The notes beneath the pieces are model-generated. The model was not told where the DNA came from. It made no database searches and worked only from the letters and a program-made list of their open reading frames with translations. From contig NZ_CP019113.1 of the NCBI RefSeq assembly GCF_001888805.2, positions 4,030,001 through 4,094,000 on the forward strand: DNA of 64,000 nucleotides, read 5' to 3'. Shown here piece by piece: positions 1 through 8,676 of this stretch. Both the position numbers and the translations under genes were made by a program. The DNA is from Enterobacter sp. SA187 (GTDB taxonomy: Bacteria; Pseudomonadota; Gammaproteobacteria; Enterobacterales; Enterobacteriaceae). Each line of letters starts with the position of its first letter. The stretch's first letter is position 1.

Positions 1-95
1 CCATGCCCGCGCAGCGCCCGGTCTATTCCATCGGGTTTGATACCTGGTGGTACGACGTCAACAAAGCGGCGAAACTGCCCGCTGCCAGACGTTAA
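1..95 (+). CDS. yejA: YejA, 3' end only (peptide ABC transporter periplasmic protein)
   Basis: Only the last ~30 codons are inside the window, ending in TAA at 93-95. The readable C-terminus contains SIGFDTWWYDVNKAAKL, which I recognise as the tail of the periplasmic solute-binding protein YejA. It lies 9 bp upstream of yejB on the same strand, as in the E. coli yejABEF operon. The family captures oligopeptides in the periplasm and hands them to the YejBE permease. The identification rests on this short tail plus context, because the ligand-binding domain lies outside the window. Confidence 0.85.
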   Translation, partial: MPAQRPVYSIGFDTWWYDVNKAAKLPAARR

Positions 96-104
96 GGAGA
101 GGCT

Positions 105-1199
105 ATGGGCGCTTATTTACTTCGTCGTTTACTGCTGCTGATCCCCACCCTGTGGGCGATCATCACCATTAACTTTTTCATCGTGCAGATCGCCCCCGGC
201 GGCCCGGTGGATCAGGCGATTGCCGCTATTGAGTTTGGTCAGAAAGGCGCGATGCCCGGCGGCGGCGATGGCGGTATGGGCGCGTCCCATGCGCGTACCG
301 GCGTGGGCAATATCGGCGAGGGCAACTATCGCGGCGGCCGCGGCCTGGATCCGGAAGTTATCGAAGAGATCACCAAACGCTACGGCTTCGACAAACCGCT
401 GCATGAGCGCTATTTCACTATGCTGTGGAATTACCTGCGCTTTGATTTTGGCGACAGCCTGTTCCGCAGCGCCTCCGTGCTACAGCTCATCAAAGAGAGT
501 ATGCCGGTGTCGGTGACGCTCGGGCTGTGGGGCACGCTGATTATCTATCTGGTGTCCATTCCGCTCGGCATCCGCAAGGCGGTGCACAACGGCAGCCGCT
601 TCGATACCTGGAGCAGTGCCTTTATTATAATCGGCTATGCGATCCCGGCCTTCCTGTTTGCCGTGCTGCTGATCGTGCTGTTTGCCGGCGGCAGCTATTA
701 CGATCTTTTCCCGCTACGCGGGCTGGTGAGCGCCAATTTCGACACCCTGCCCTGGTACCAGAAAATCACCGATTACCTGTGGCACATCACGCTGCCGGTG
801 CTGGCGACGGTGATCGGCGGCTTTGCCGCCTTAACCATGCTGACCAAAAATTCCTTTCTCGATGAAATTCGTAAGCAGTACGTGGTCACCGCCCGCGCCA
901 AAGGGGTGAGCGAGCGCAATATTCTGCATAAACACGTCTTTCGTAATGCGATGCTGCTGGTGATCGCCGGTTTCCCGGCCACCTTTATCAGCATGTTTTT
1001 TACCGGCTCGCTGCTGATTGAAGTGATGTTTTCGCTGAACGGTCTGGGGCTGCTCGGCTATGAAGCCACCGTCTCGCGGGATTATCCGGTGATGTTCGGC
1101 ACGCTCTATATTTTCACCCTGATTGGCCTGCTGCTGAATATCCTCAGCGATATCAGCTATACGCTGGTGGATCCACGTATCGATTTTGAGGGTCGCTGA
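105..1199 (+). CDS. yejB: YejB, peptide ABC transporter permease
   Basis: A 364-residue inner-membrane permease of the DppB/OppB type. An N-terminal membrane helix (about residues 8-28) is followed by a glycine-rich periplasmic stretch (about 45-80) typical of YejB. The rest is a five-helix permease core with the cytoplasmic EAA-type loop (TARAKGVSERNILHKH) that docks on the ATPase. The start has a good ribosome site (AAGGAGAGGCT). The stop overlaps the yejE start (TGATG), so translation is probably coupled. It pairs with YejE to form the channel. Confidence 0.95.
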   Translation: MGAYLLRRLLLLIPTLWAIITINFFIVQIAPGGPVDQAIAAIEFGQKGAMPGGGDGGMGASHARTGVGNIGEGNYRGGRGLDPEVIEEITKRYGFDKPLHERYFTMLWNYLRFDFGDSLFRSASVLQLIKESMPVSVTLGLWGTLIIYLVSIPLGIRKAVHNGSRFDTWSSAFIIIGYAIPAFLFAVLLIVLFAGGSYYDLFPLRGLVSANFDTLPWYQKITDYLWHITLPVLATVIGGFAALTMLTKNSFLDEIRKQYVVTARAKGVSERNILHKHVFRNAMLLVIAGFPATFISMFFTGSLLIEVMFSLNGLGLLGYEATVSRDYPVMFGTLYIFTLIGLLLNILSDISYTLVDPRIDFEGR

Positions 1200-2224
1200 T
1201 GCGTCAATTAAGCCTCGTTAACCAGGCCCGCTGGGCACGCTTTCGCCATAATCGTCGCGGCTACTGGTCCTTGTGGATTTTCCTTGTGCTGTTTTCCCTC
1301 AGCCTGTGCGCGGAGCTTATTGCCAACGATAAGCCGCTGTTGGTGCGCTATGAAGGCCAGTGGTACGCCCCGGTGCTGAAGGATTACAGCGAAACGGTAT
1401 TCGGCGGGCAGTTCACCACCCCGGCGGATTATCAGGATCCCTGGCTGCAAAAGCAGCTGGATGACCACGCCTGGGTATTGTGGGCGCCGGTACGCTTCGG
1501 CGCGCGCAGCATTAATTTCGCCACCGACACGCCTTTCCCGTCGCCGCCGTCCGCACAGAACTGGCTGGGTACTGACGCCAACGGCAGCGACGTGCTGGCG
1601 CGCATTCTCTACGGCACGCGCATTTCAGTGCTCTTTGGCCTGATGCTGACGCTCTGCTCCAGCGTGATCGGCGTGATGGTCGGGGCGATGCAGGGCTATT
1701 ACGGCGGCCGTATCGATCTCTTTGGCCAGCGGGTGATCGAGGTGTGGGCAGGAATGCCGACGCTGTTCTTGATCATTCTGCTCTCCAGCGTCATTCAGCC
1801 GGGCTTCTGGTGGCTGCTGGCGGTGACGGTGCTGTTCGGCTGGATGAGTCTGGTGGGGGTGGTGCGGGCAGAGTTTTTACGCACCCGTAATTTTGATTAT
1901 ATCCGCGCGGCGCAGGCGCTGGGGGTCAGCGATCGCAGCATTATCCTGCGCCATATGCTGCCCAACGCCATGGTCGCCGTGCTGACCTTTATCCCCTTTA
2001 TTCTGTGCAGCTCCATCACCACCCTCACCTCGCTGGATTTTCTCGGCTTCGGCCTGCCGCTCGGCTCGCCGTCGCTGGGAGAGTTGCTGTTACAGGGCAA
2101 AAATAATCTTCAGGCCCCCTGGCTGGGCATCGCGGGCTTTTTATCGGTGGCGGTGCTGCTGTCGCTGTTGATTTTCATCGGCGAAGCGGTGCGCGACGCC
2201 TTCGATCCGAACAAGGCGGTGTAA
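1199..2224 (+). CDS. yejE: YejE, peptide ABC transporter permease
   Basis: A 341-residue permease of the DppC/OppC type and partner of YejB. It has one N-terminal helix (about residues 25-45), a periplasmic region (about 50-130) and a multi-helix core. The EAA loop is visible as RAAQALGVSDRSIILRHMLP. Its start overlaps the yejB stop by one base, and yejF starts 1 bp after its own stop, so all three are one operon. Confidence 0.95.
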   Translation: MRQLSLVNQARWARFRHNRRGYWSLWIFLVLFSLSLCAELIANDKPLLVRYEGQWYAPVLKDYSETVFGGQFTTPADYQDPWLQKQLDDHAWVLWAPVRFGARSINFATDTPFPSPPSAQNWLGTDANGSDVLARILYGTRISVLFGLMLTLCSSVIGVMVGAMQGYYGGRIDLFGQRVIEVWAGMPTLFLIILLSSVIQPGFWWLLAVTVLFGWMSLVGVVRAEFLRTRNFDYIRAAQALGVSDRSIILRHMLPNAMVAVLTFIPFILCSSITTLTSLDFLGFGLPLGSPSLGELLLQGKNNLQAPWLGIAGFLSVAVLLSLLIFIGEAVRDAFDPNKAV

Positions 2225-2225
2225 G

Positions 2226-3815
2226 ATGAGCGCTCCCCTGCTGGCGATAAATTCCCTGACGGTAGCCTTCCGCCATCAGCAACAGCTGCGCACCGTGGTC
2301 AGCGATCTGTCGCTGACAATCCATGCCGGTGAAACCCTGGCGCTGGTGGGCGAATCCGGCTCCGGCAAAAGCGTCACCGCGCTGTCGGTATTGCGGCTGC
2401 TGCCCGCGCCGCCGGTGGAATATCCTGCGGGCGATATTCTGTTTAAAGGCGAATCGCTGCTGCATGCCAGTGAAAAAACTCTGCGCTCCGTGCGCGGCAA
2501 TAAAATCGCGATGATTTTCCAGGAGCCGATGGTCTCCCTTAACCCGCTGCATACGCTGGAAAAACAGCTGTATGAAGTGCTGTCCCTGCATCGCGGGATG
2601 CGGCGTGAGGCGGCGCGCAGCGAAATGCTCGACTGTCTGGATCGCGTCGGCATCCGCAATGCCCGTACCCGGCTGAATGATTTCCCCCATCAGCTTTCCG
2701 GCGGCGAGCGGCAGCGGGTGATGATCGCCATGGCGCTGCTGACGCGCCCGGAACTGCTGATCGCCGATGAGCCGACCACCGCGCTGGACGTTTCCGTGCA
2801 GGCGCAGATCCTGCAACTGCTGCGTGAACTGCGTGATGAGCTGAACATGGGGCTGCTGTTCATCACCCATAACCTGAGCATTGTGAAAAAGCTGGCGGAC
2901 AGCGTGGCGGTGATGCAAAACGGCCGCTGCGTGGAGCAGAACCGCGCAGCAGAACTGTTCGCCCGCCCGCAGCATCCTTATACGCAGCGGCTTCTGGACA
3001 GCGAACCGGCTGGCGATCCGGTGCCGCTCACCCCTGCCCTGCCGCCGCTGTTGCAGGTCAAAAATCTGAACGTCGCCTTTCCGGTACGCAGCGGCCTTTT
3101 CCGCCGCGTGACCGGGAAAAAACCGGTGGTCAACAACCTGAGCTTCAGCCTGCGGCCCGGCGAAACGCTGGGGCTGGTGGGGGAGTCCGGATCGGGAAAA
3201 AGCACCACCGGACTGGCGCTGCTGCGGCTGATTGCCAGCGAAGGGCAAATTGAATTTGATCATCATCCGCTGCACAGCTGGGATCGCCGGCAAATGCTGC
3301 CGGTGCGTCACCGGATGCAGGTGGTGTTTCAGGATCCAAACTCCTCGCTGAACCCGCGGCTGGATGTGCAGCAGATCATCGAAGAAGGGTTACGGGTGCA
3401 TCAGCCTGCCCTGTCGCGGGCGGAGCGGGAAGAACAGGTGAAAGCGGTGATGGTGGAAGTGGGTCTTGATCCGGACAGCCGCCATCGCTATCCGGCGGAG
3501 TTTTCCGGCGGCCAGCGACAGCGTATCGCCATTGCCCGGGCGCTGATCTTAAAGCCTGAGCTGATCGTGCTGGATGAGCCGACGTCATCGCTGGATCGCA
3601 CCGTGCAGGCGCAGATCCTCACGCTGTTAAAATCCTTGCAGGAAAAACACCGCCTGGCGTACATCTTTATCAGTCACGATCTGCGCGTGGTGCGCGCGCT
3701 CTGTCATCAGGTGATCGTATTACGTCAGGGAGAGGTGGTGGAACAGGGGGAGTGCGCGCAGGTGTTCAGCCAGCCGCAGCAGGCTTATACGCGCCAGCTG
3801 CTGTCGCTGAGCTAA
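2226..3815 (+). CDS. yejF: YejF, double ATPase subunit of the Yej peptide transporter
   Basis: A 529-residue protein with two fused ABC ATPase domains. The first has Walker A GESGSGKS (42-49), signature LSGGERQR (157-164) and Walker B LLIADE (177-182). The second repeats the set with another GESGSGKS near 318 and FSGGQRQR near 425. In Dpp and Opp systems these two ATPases are separate proteins (D and F), and fusion is the normal Yej arrangement. It powers YejBE and ends the operon. The next gene, yejG, is convergent, with its stop one base away. Confidence 0.95.
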   Translation: MSAPLLAINSLTVAFRHQQQLRTVVSDLSLTIHAGETLALVGESGSGKSVTALSVLRLLPAPPVEYPAGDILFKGESLLHASEKTLRSVRGNKIAMIFQEPMVSLNPLHTLEKQLYEVLSLHRGMRREAARSEMLDCLDRVGIRNARTRLNDFPHQLSGGERQRVMIAMALLTRPELLIADEPTTALDVSVQAQILQLLRELRDELNMGLLFITHNLSIVKKLADSVAVMQNGRCVEQNRAAELFARPQHPYTQRLLDSEPAGDPVPLTPALPPLLQVKNLNVAFPVRSGLFRRVTGKKPVVNNLSFSLRPGETLGLVGESGSGKSTTGLALLRLIASEGQIEFDHHPLHSWDRRQMLPVRHRMQVVFQDPNSSLNPRLDVQQIIEEGLRVHQPALSRAEREEQVKAVMVEVGLDPDSRHRYPAEFSGGQRQRIAIARALILKPELIVLDEPTSSLDRTVQAQILTLLKSLQEKHRLAYIFISHDLRVVRALCHQVIVLRQGEVVEQGECAQVFSQPQQAYTRQLLSLS

Positions 3816-3816
3816 C

Positions 3817-4161
3817 TCAGAAAGGATTGTTGTTCGAGAACGGCTCTGCGATGGCGACGCCAAAGTTTTTCAGGCGGCAGGTGGCCGCAAACTCGTCCTG
3901 ACGATTAACAAACAGGCACGGCTCGCCTTCGCATTCCAGCACCGAGCAGTCCACTTCGATATCGTTTAACGCCTGGCTGAGCTTATGCATCACTGGCCAC
4001 GCGCTATCGCCATCCGGGCTTAACAGTTTCAACGCGACCAGACAATTTTCGCCGCTCTGTCCATTGTGCGGAATCGGTTCAACTTTCGAACCTGCGCTTC
4101 CCGCCAGCCAGCGATAGTTCTGCGGCAACCGGTGCACGATAGAGAGGTTTAATGTATTCAC
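3817..4161 (-). CDS. yejG: YejG, small conserved protein of unknown function
   Basis: A 114-residue protein matching E. coli YejG in length and almost throughout (SIVHRLPQNYRW near the start, AEPFSN.NPF at the end). The start is GTG at 4161, six bases after an AGGGA ribosome site. No signal peptide or membrane segment is visible. It is convergent with yejF. I know no established biochemical role, although the E. coli gene has been linked to aminoglycoside tolerance. It is probably transcribed alone. Confidence 0.9.
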   Translation of the reverse strand: MNTLNLSIVHRLPQNYRWLAGSAGSKVEPIPHNGQSGENCLVALKLLSPDGDSAWPVMHKLSQALNDIEVDCSVLECEGEPCLFVNRQDEFAATCRLKNFGVAIAEPFSNNNPF

Positions 4162-4351
4162 GTTATTTCCCTGAAAGCAAAATCTTCACAATTAATTTAC
4201 ATCTGTAACTACACAGGCTATATGTACCCGTTTATGAGATCTAACTCAACCTTTTTAACTACAACGGTGTGACTTTTTACACAAATACATTTTACATAAA
4301 AGAAACAAATCGGGGAAATGCGATCGCAGGATCCGTTGATATGCATCAACG

Positions 4352-4372
4352 AAGGGGGCAGTTTTTGCCCCC
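4352..4372 (-). terminator. Hairpin after bcr
   Basis: GGGGGCA and TGCCCCC arms (4354-4360 and 4366-4372) around a 5-base loop, 9 bp past the bcr stop. The T tract on the minus strand is poor, so termination is plausible but not certain. A second inverted repeat, GTTGAT-N4-ATCAAC at 4335-4350, lies just beyond. Confidence 0.5.
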
Positions 4373-4381
4373 TGGAAAGGA

Positions 4382-5578
4382 TTAGGCGGCGCGCTTTTTC
4401 GAGCGACTGGCGTAGAAATAGAAGAGTACAGAGCTGGCCGCGCAGAAGGCGATAGACCAGATCATCGGCCAGGCGCTGTTAAAGGTCGCCAGCGACAGTA
4501 ACGCGCCGACAATAGCACCGATGCCGAAACGGAAGGTGCCCGCCAGCGACGAGGCCGTCCCCGCCATATGCGGAAATTCATCCAGGATCACCGCCATGGC
4601 GTTTGAGGCCACCAGCGACACGCAGCCGATAAAGGCCGCCACGCCCACCACCAGCGCCCAGAATCCGACGTCCAGCGCGGCGCACACCACCATCCATATC
4701 GCCATCGCCAGTTGAATGTACAGCCCGGCGCGGAACATATTGATCGCCCCGACCCGGCGCACGAAACGTCCGTTAATGATGGTCATAATGAACAGGAAGA
4801 CGATGTTCAGCGCGAAGTAATAGCCGAAATCCTGCGGCGAAACATGGTTGATCTCGATGTAGACAAAAGGCCCGGCGCTGAGGAAGGAGAACATCCCGGC
4901 GAAGCTGAAGCCGCTCGCCAGCATATAGCTCAGCACCCGCTTGTGGCGAAACAGCGTGGCGAAATTCCCGAGCGTGGTGCGAACGCGGAATTTTTGTCGC
5001 CGCTCCACCGGCAGCGTCTCTTTAATGAAAAAGAAGATCATCAGCGAGGCCAGCAGCGCGGCAATGGCCAGGATCCAGAAAATCGCATGCCAGCTCATCC
5101 ACACCAGCACCGCCCCGCCGATCATCGGCGCCAGCAGCGGCGCGATGGTGGTCACCAGCATCACAAAGGACATCATCCGCGAGAATTCCTCTTTCGGATA
5201 AATATCCCGCATCAGGGCGTTGATCACCACGCTGGCAGCGGCCGCCGCCAGCCCGTGGAAGAAACGCATGGTGATCAGCTGCTCAATGCTCTGCGCCAGC
5301 GCACAGGCGACGGCAGCGGCGGCAAAAATCAGCGTCCCGCCGAGGATCACCGGCTTGCGCCCGATGCTGTCGGCCATCGGGCCATACAACAACTGCCCCA
5401 GCGCAAAACCCAGAATATAGGTGCTGAGCGTCATCTGCGCGCTGCCTGCCGGCACGGCGAACTGCTCTGCGATCACCGGCAGAGCGGGCAGATACATGTC
5501 GATGGAGAGCGGCATCAGCATGGCCAGCAGGCCAAGGATAAAGACGATACTCAGAGATGAGTTTTGCCTGGCGGTCAC
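4382..5578 (-). CDS. bcr: Bcr, bicyclomycin/sulfonamide efflux transporter (MFS)
   Basis: A 398-residue major facilitator with 12 predicted helices of the DHA1 drug:proton antiporter type. The family motif between helices 2 and 3 is visible as YGPMADSIGRKPV. In E. coli, Bcr exports bicyclomycin, sulfathiazole and dipeptides such as L-cysteine products. The start is GTG at 5578, directly abutting the rsuA stop codon, as in E. coli, so the two genes are probably co-transcribed and translationally coupled. Confidence 0.95.
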   Translation of the reverse strand: MTARQNSSLSIVFILGLLAMLMPLSIDMYLPALPVIAEQFAVPAGSAQMTLSTYILGFALGQLLYGPMADSIGRKPVILGGTLIFAAAAVACALAQSIEQLITMRFFHGLAAAAASVVINALMRDIYPKEEFSRMMSFVMLVTTIAPLLAPMIGGAVLVWMSWHAIFWILAIAALLASLMIFFFIKETLPVERRQKFRVRTTLGNFATLFRHKRVLSYMLASGFSFAGMFSFLSAGPFVYIEINHVSPQDFGYYFALNIVFLFIMTIINGRFVRRVGAINMFRAGLYIQLAMAIWMVVCAALDVGFWALVVGVAAFIGCVSLVASNAMAVILDEFPHMAGTASSLAGTFRFGIGAIVGALLSLATFNSAWPMIWSIAFCAASSVLFYFYASRSKKRAA

Positions 5579-6301
5579 TCAGGACTCCTGGGAAAGTTCA
5601 GAAGGCATGCCAACGCTGGCAATCTCTTCGTCTGTTAACGGGCGGTATTCACCGGGGGCTAAATCATCGTCAAGGGCGATGGCGCCAATACGTTCCCGGT
5701 GCAGACCGACAACGTGGTTACCCACGGCGGCAAACATGCGTTTCACCTGATGGTAGCGCCCTTCGCTGATGGTCAGGCGCACCTCGGTCGGAGTAATCAC
5801 TTCCAGCACCGCCGGTTTGGTGAGATCCTTTTCGTTATGCAACTGGACACCCTTCGCAAACTGTTCGGCAGTGTCATCGCTGACCGGGGATTCGAGGGTC
5901 ACCAGATAGGTTTTTTCGCAGTGGTGGCGCGGTGAAGTGATGCGGTGCGACCACTGACCGTCGTCGGTCATCAGCACCAGACCGGTGGTATCAATATCCA
6001 GACGCCCGGCGGCATGGAGTTTGTGCGCCACCGGCTCGTCGAGGAAATAGAGCACCGTCGGATGATCGGGATCTTCGGTAGAACAGACGTAACCCTGCGG
6101 TTTATTAAGCATAAAATAGCGCGGGCCATTCTGCTGCGCCAGCGGGTTGCCGTCGAACGCCACTTCATGTTCGGGCAGCAGTTTAAACGCCGCTTGTCGT
6201 ACAATTTCGCCGTCAATAGTAATACGGTTGGCGCGGATCTCACGCCCGGCAATAGCACGGCTTACGCCAAGCTGCTGAGCGATAAACTTATCAAGTCGCA
6301 T
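5579..6301 (-). CDS. rsuA: RsuA, 16S rRNA pseudouridine-516 synthase
   Basis: A 240-residue protein with an N-terminal S4 RNA-binding domain (about residues 1-45) and an RsuA-type synthase domain. The catalytic aspartate is Asp102 in GRLDIDTTGL. It converts U516 of 16S rRNA to pseudouridine on the assembling small subunit. It is about nine residues longer at the C-terminus than E. coli RsuA (tail VGMPSELSQES), ending exactly where bcr starts. It lies head-to-head with radD. Confidence 0.95.
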   Translation of the reverse strand: MRLDKFIAQQLGVSRAIAGREIRANRITIDGEIVRQAAFKLLPEHEVAFDGNPLAQQNGPRYFMLNKPQGYVCSTEDPDHPTVLYFLDEPVAHKLHAAGRLDIDTTGLVLMTDDGQWSHRITSPRHHCEKTYLVTLESPVSDDTAEQFAKGVQLHNEKDLTKPAVLEVITPTEVRLTISEGRYHQVKRMFAAVGNHVVGLHRERIGAIALDDDLAPGEYRPLTDEEIASVGMPSELSQES

Positions 6302-6456
6302 GAAATTAAATTTGCCTGTAAAGGGTGCCGGAGTCGGGCTAACTGCCCGAAAAAAAGAAGCAATGTTGCATGGCTAAGTATAACGGGCTGCGCGTATCGC
6401 TCAAGGGAAAAAAACCGTGGCATACTATTAGTCTGCTGATGAAAATTAAAGAGACC

Positions 6457-8217
6457 ATGACTTTTACACTCCGCCCCTACCAGCGTGAAGCTGTCGACGC
6501 CACCCTCGCCCACTTTCGCCATCATCGTCACCCGGCGGTGATCGTCCTGCCCACCGGGGCCGGTAAAAGCCTGGTGATCGCCGAACTTGCCAGGGTCGCG
6601 CGCGGACGTGTGCTGGTACTGGCTCACGTCAAGGAGTTGGTGGCGCAGAATCACGCGAAATATCTGGCGTTAGGCCTTGAGGCAGACATTTACGCCGCCG
6701 GGCTGAAACGCAAAGAGAGCCACGGCAAAGTGGTGTTCGGCAGCGTGCAGTCGGTAGCGCGTAATCTCGACCATTTTCAGGGGGAGTTTTCGCTGCTGAT
6801 TGTTGATGAATGCCACCGTATCAGCGATGACGACGACAGCCAGTATCAGCAAATCCTCGCGCATCTTACAAAAGTGAATCCGCAACTGCGCCTGCTGGGG
6901 CTGACCGCCACACCCTTTCGGCTGGGTAAAGGCTGGATCTATCAGTTTCATTATCACGGCATGGTGCGCGGCGATGAAAAAGCGCTGTTCCGCGACTGCA
7001 TTTATGAGCTACCGCTGCGCTATATGATCAAGCATGGCTACCTGACGCCGCCGGAGCGGCTGGATATGCCGGTAGTACAGTATGATTTCAGCCGCTTACA
7101 GGTGCAGCGCAATGGCCTGTTCAGCGAGGCGGATCTCAATGGCGAGCTGAAAAAGCAGCAGCGCATTACGCCGCACATTATCAGCCAGATTGAGGAATTT
7201 GCCGCCACCCGTAAAGGGGTGATGATTTTTGCCGCCACCGTTGAGCACGCCCGGGAGATCACCGGCCTGCTGCCGGCGAATGAGGCGGCGCTGATCACCG
7301 GTGAAACGCCGGGCAGCGAGCGCGATGCCCTGATTGAGGCGTTCAAAGCGCAGCAGTTTCGTTATCTGGTGAACGTCTCGGTACTGACCACCGGCTTTGA
7401 TGCCCCGCATGTCGATTTGATCGCCATTCTGCGCCCGACGGAATCCGTCAGTCTGTATCAGCAGATCGTAGGCCGCGGCCTGCGGCTGGCCCCCGGTAAA
7501 ACCGACTGCCTGATCCTGGATTACGCCGGTAACCCGCACGATCTCTTCGCGCCGGAAGTGGGCGCGCCAAAAGGTAAAAGTGATAACGTGCCGGTGCAGG
7601 TTTTCTGCCCGGACTGCGGTTTCGCCAACACCTTCTGGGGAAAAACCACCGCCGACGGCACCCTGATCGAGCATTTTGGCCGCCGTTGCCAGGGCTGGTT
7701 TGAAGACGATGAGGGTCATCGCGCCCAGTGCGACTACCGCTTCCGCTTTAAAAACTGCCCGCAGTGCAACGCAGAAAATGATATTGCCGCCCGCCGCTGC
7801 CGCGAGTGCGACACGGTGCTGGTGGATCCTGACGATATGCTGAAAGCCGCGCTGAAGCTGAAAGACGCGCTGGTGCTGCGCTGCAGCGGCATGGACTTAC
7901 AGCATGGCGCGGATGAGAAAGGCCAGTGGCTGAAAATTACCTATTACGATGAGGACGGCGCGGACGTCAGCGAGCGATTCCGTCTGCAAACGCCTGCCCA
8001 GCGCACGGCTTTCGAACAGCTTTTTATTCGGCCCCACACCCGCACGCCGGGCGTGCCGCTGCGCTGGATAGTCGCGGCGGATATCGTCGCGTCCCGCGCG
8101 CTGCTCAGGCATCCGGATTTTGTCGTCGCGCGCAAAAAAGGCCAGTTCTGGCAGGTACGTGAAAAGGTTTTCGATTACGAAGGTCGCTTCCGGCGCGCCA
8201 ATGAATTGCGCGGCTAG
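6457..8217 (+). CDS. radD: RadD (YejH), superfamily 2 helicase-like DNA repair ATPase
   Basis: 586 residues from the ATG at 6457. An in-frame start at 6370 would add 29 residues, but the start at MTFTLRPYQ matches E. coli RadD exactly. Domains: a RecA-like domain with Walker A PTGAGKS (32-38) and DECH (117-120), a second helicase domain with VGRGLRLAPG, then zinc-ribbon cysteines (CPDCGF, CPQCN, RRCREC). In E. coli, RadD acts with RecA and SSB in double-strand-break repair and crossover handling. It is transcribed away from rsuA. A possible -10 (TACTAT, 6423-6428) precedes it. Confidence 0.95.
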   Translation: MTFTLRPYQREAVDATLAHFRHHRHPAVIVLPTGAGKSLVIAELARVARGRVLVLAHVKELVAQNHAKYLALGLEADIYAAGLKRKESHGKVVFGSVQSVARNLDHFQGEFSLLIVDECHRISDDDDSQYQQILAHLTKVNPQLRLLGLTATPFRLGKGWIYQFHYHGMVRGDEKALFRDCIYELPLRYMIKHGYLTPPERLDMPVVQYDFSRLQVQRNGLFSEADLNGELKKQQRITPHIISQIEEFAATRKGVMIFAATVEHAREITGLLPANEAALITGETPGSERDALIEAFKAQQFRYLVNVSVLTTGFDAPHVDLIAILRPTESVSLYQQIVGRGLRLAPGKTDCLILDYAGNPHDLFAPEVGAPKGKSDNVPVQVFCPDCGFANTFWGKTTADGTLIEHFGRRCQGWFEDDEGHRAQCDYRFRFKNCPQCNAENDIAARRCRECDTVLVDPDDMLKAALKLKDALVLRCSGMDLQHGADEKGQWLKITYYDEDGADVSERFRLQTPAQRTAFEQLFIRPHTRTPGVPLRWIVAADIVASRALLRHPDFVVARKKGQFWQVREKVFDYEGRFRRANELRG

Positions 8218-8229
8218 CGGCGCTTTTCG

Positions 8230-8258
8230 TTGAAGTCACATACGTTCGGGTATAGAAT
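8230..8258 (+). promoter_or_regulatory. rplY promoter
   Basis: TTGAAG (8230-8235) and TAGAAT (8253-8258) separated by 17 bp, just after the radD stop. This is a near-consensus sigma-70 promoter, giving transcription from about 8265. Confidence 0.8.
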
Positions 8259-8264
8259 ACCGCC

Positions 8265-8338
8265 CGCTTTACAACCGTAAAGCCGATCATCTGCCTGTTG
8301 CTGGGTCGCCTGTAACAGGATTAATTAGAGAGATTCAA
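8265..8338 (+). promoter_or_regulatory. rplY 5' leader with hairpins
   Basis: A ~74-nt leader with a perfect hairpin GCTTTAC-AACC-GTAAAGC (8266-8283) and a second pairing CCTGTT (8294-8299) with AACAGG (8314-8319), just upstream of the AGAGAG ribosome site. Ribosomal protein L25 is known to repress its own mRNA through the leader in enterobacteria. The position and the two-hairpin layout fit that role, but the L25 contact is inferred. Confidence 0.6.
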
Positions 8339-8623
8339 ATGTTTACTATTGAAGCACAAGCACGTAAAGAGCAGGGTAAGGGTGCGAGCCGCCGCCTGCG
8401 TACCGCTAACAAGTTCCCGGCAATCATCTACGGTGGCGCTGAAGCACCGATTGCTATCGAACTGGACCACGACAAAGTGATGAACATGCAGGCCAAAGAA
8501 GGTTTCTATGGCGAAGTTCTGACCCTGGTTGTTGACGGTAAAGAAGTAAAAGTTAAAGTTCAGGCTGTACAGCGTCACGCGTTCAAGCCGAAACTGACTC
8601 ACATCGACTTCGTTCGCGCGTAA
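8339..8623 (+). CDS. rplY: Ribosomal protein bL25
   Basis: 94 residues, the short single-domain form of L25 found in gamma-proteobacteria, without the C-terminal CTC domain. It starts MFTIEAQARKEQGKG and ends LTHIDFVRA. It binds loop E of 5S rRNA in the large subunit central protuberance. It has its own promoter, an RNA leader and a strong terminator, so it is a one-gene transcript. Confidence 0.98.
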   Translation: MFTIEAQARKEQGKGASRRLRTANKFPAIIYGGAEAPIAIELDHDKVMNMQAKEGFYGEVLTLVVDGKEVKVKVQAVQRHAFKPKLTHIDFVRA

Positions 8624-8640
8624 TCGCCAACAGGTTGAAT

Positions 8641-8670
8641 AAAAAACCCCGCTCCGGCGGGGTTTTTTTA
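8641..8670. terminator. Bidirectional rho-independent terminator between rplY and yejK
   Basis: CCCCGC-TCCG-GCGGGG (8647-8662), flanked by six A on the left and seven T on the right. The hairpin has a U tract in both transcription directions and so serves rplY and the convergent yejK. Confidence 0.93.
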
Positions 8671-8676
8671 TGGCTG

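Noticed and set aside
2175..3311. 378-codon minus-strand frame opposite yejF
   Set aside because: His/Gln/Arg-rich antisense shadow of a well-supported ABC ATPase gene.
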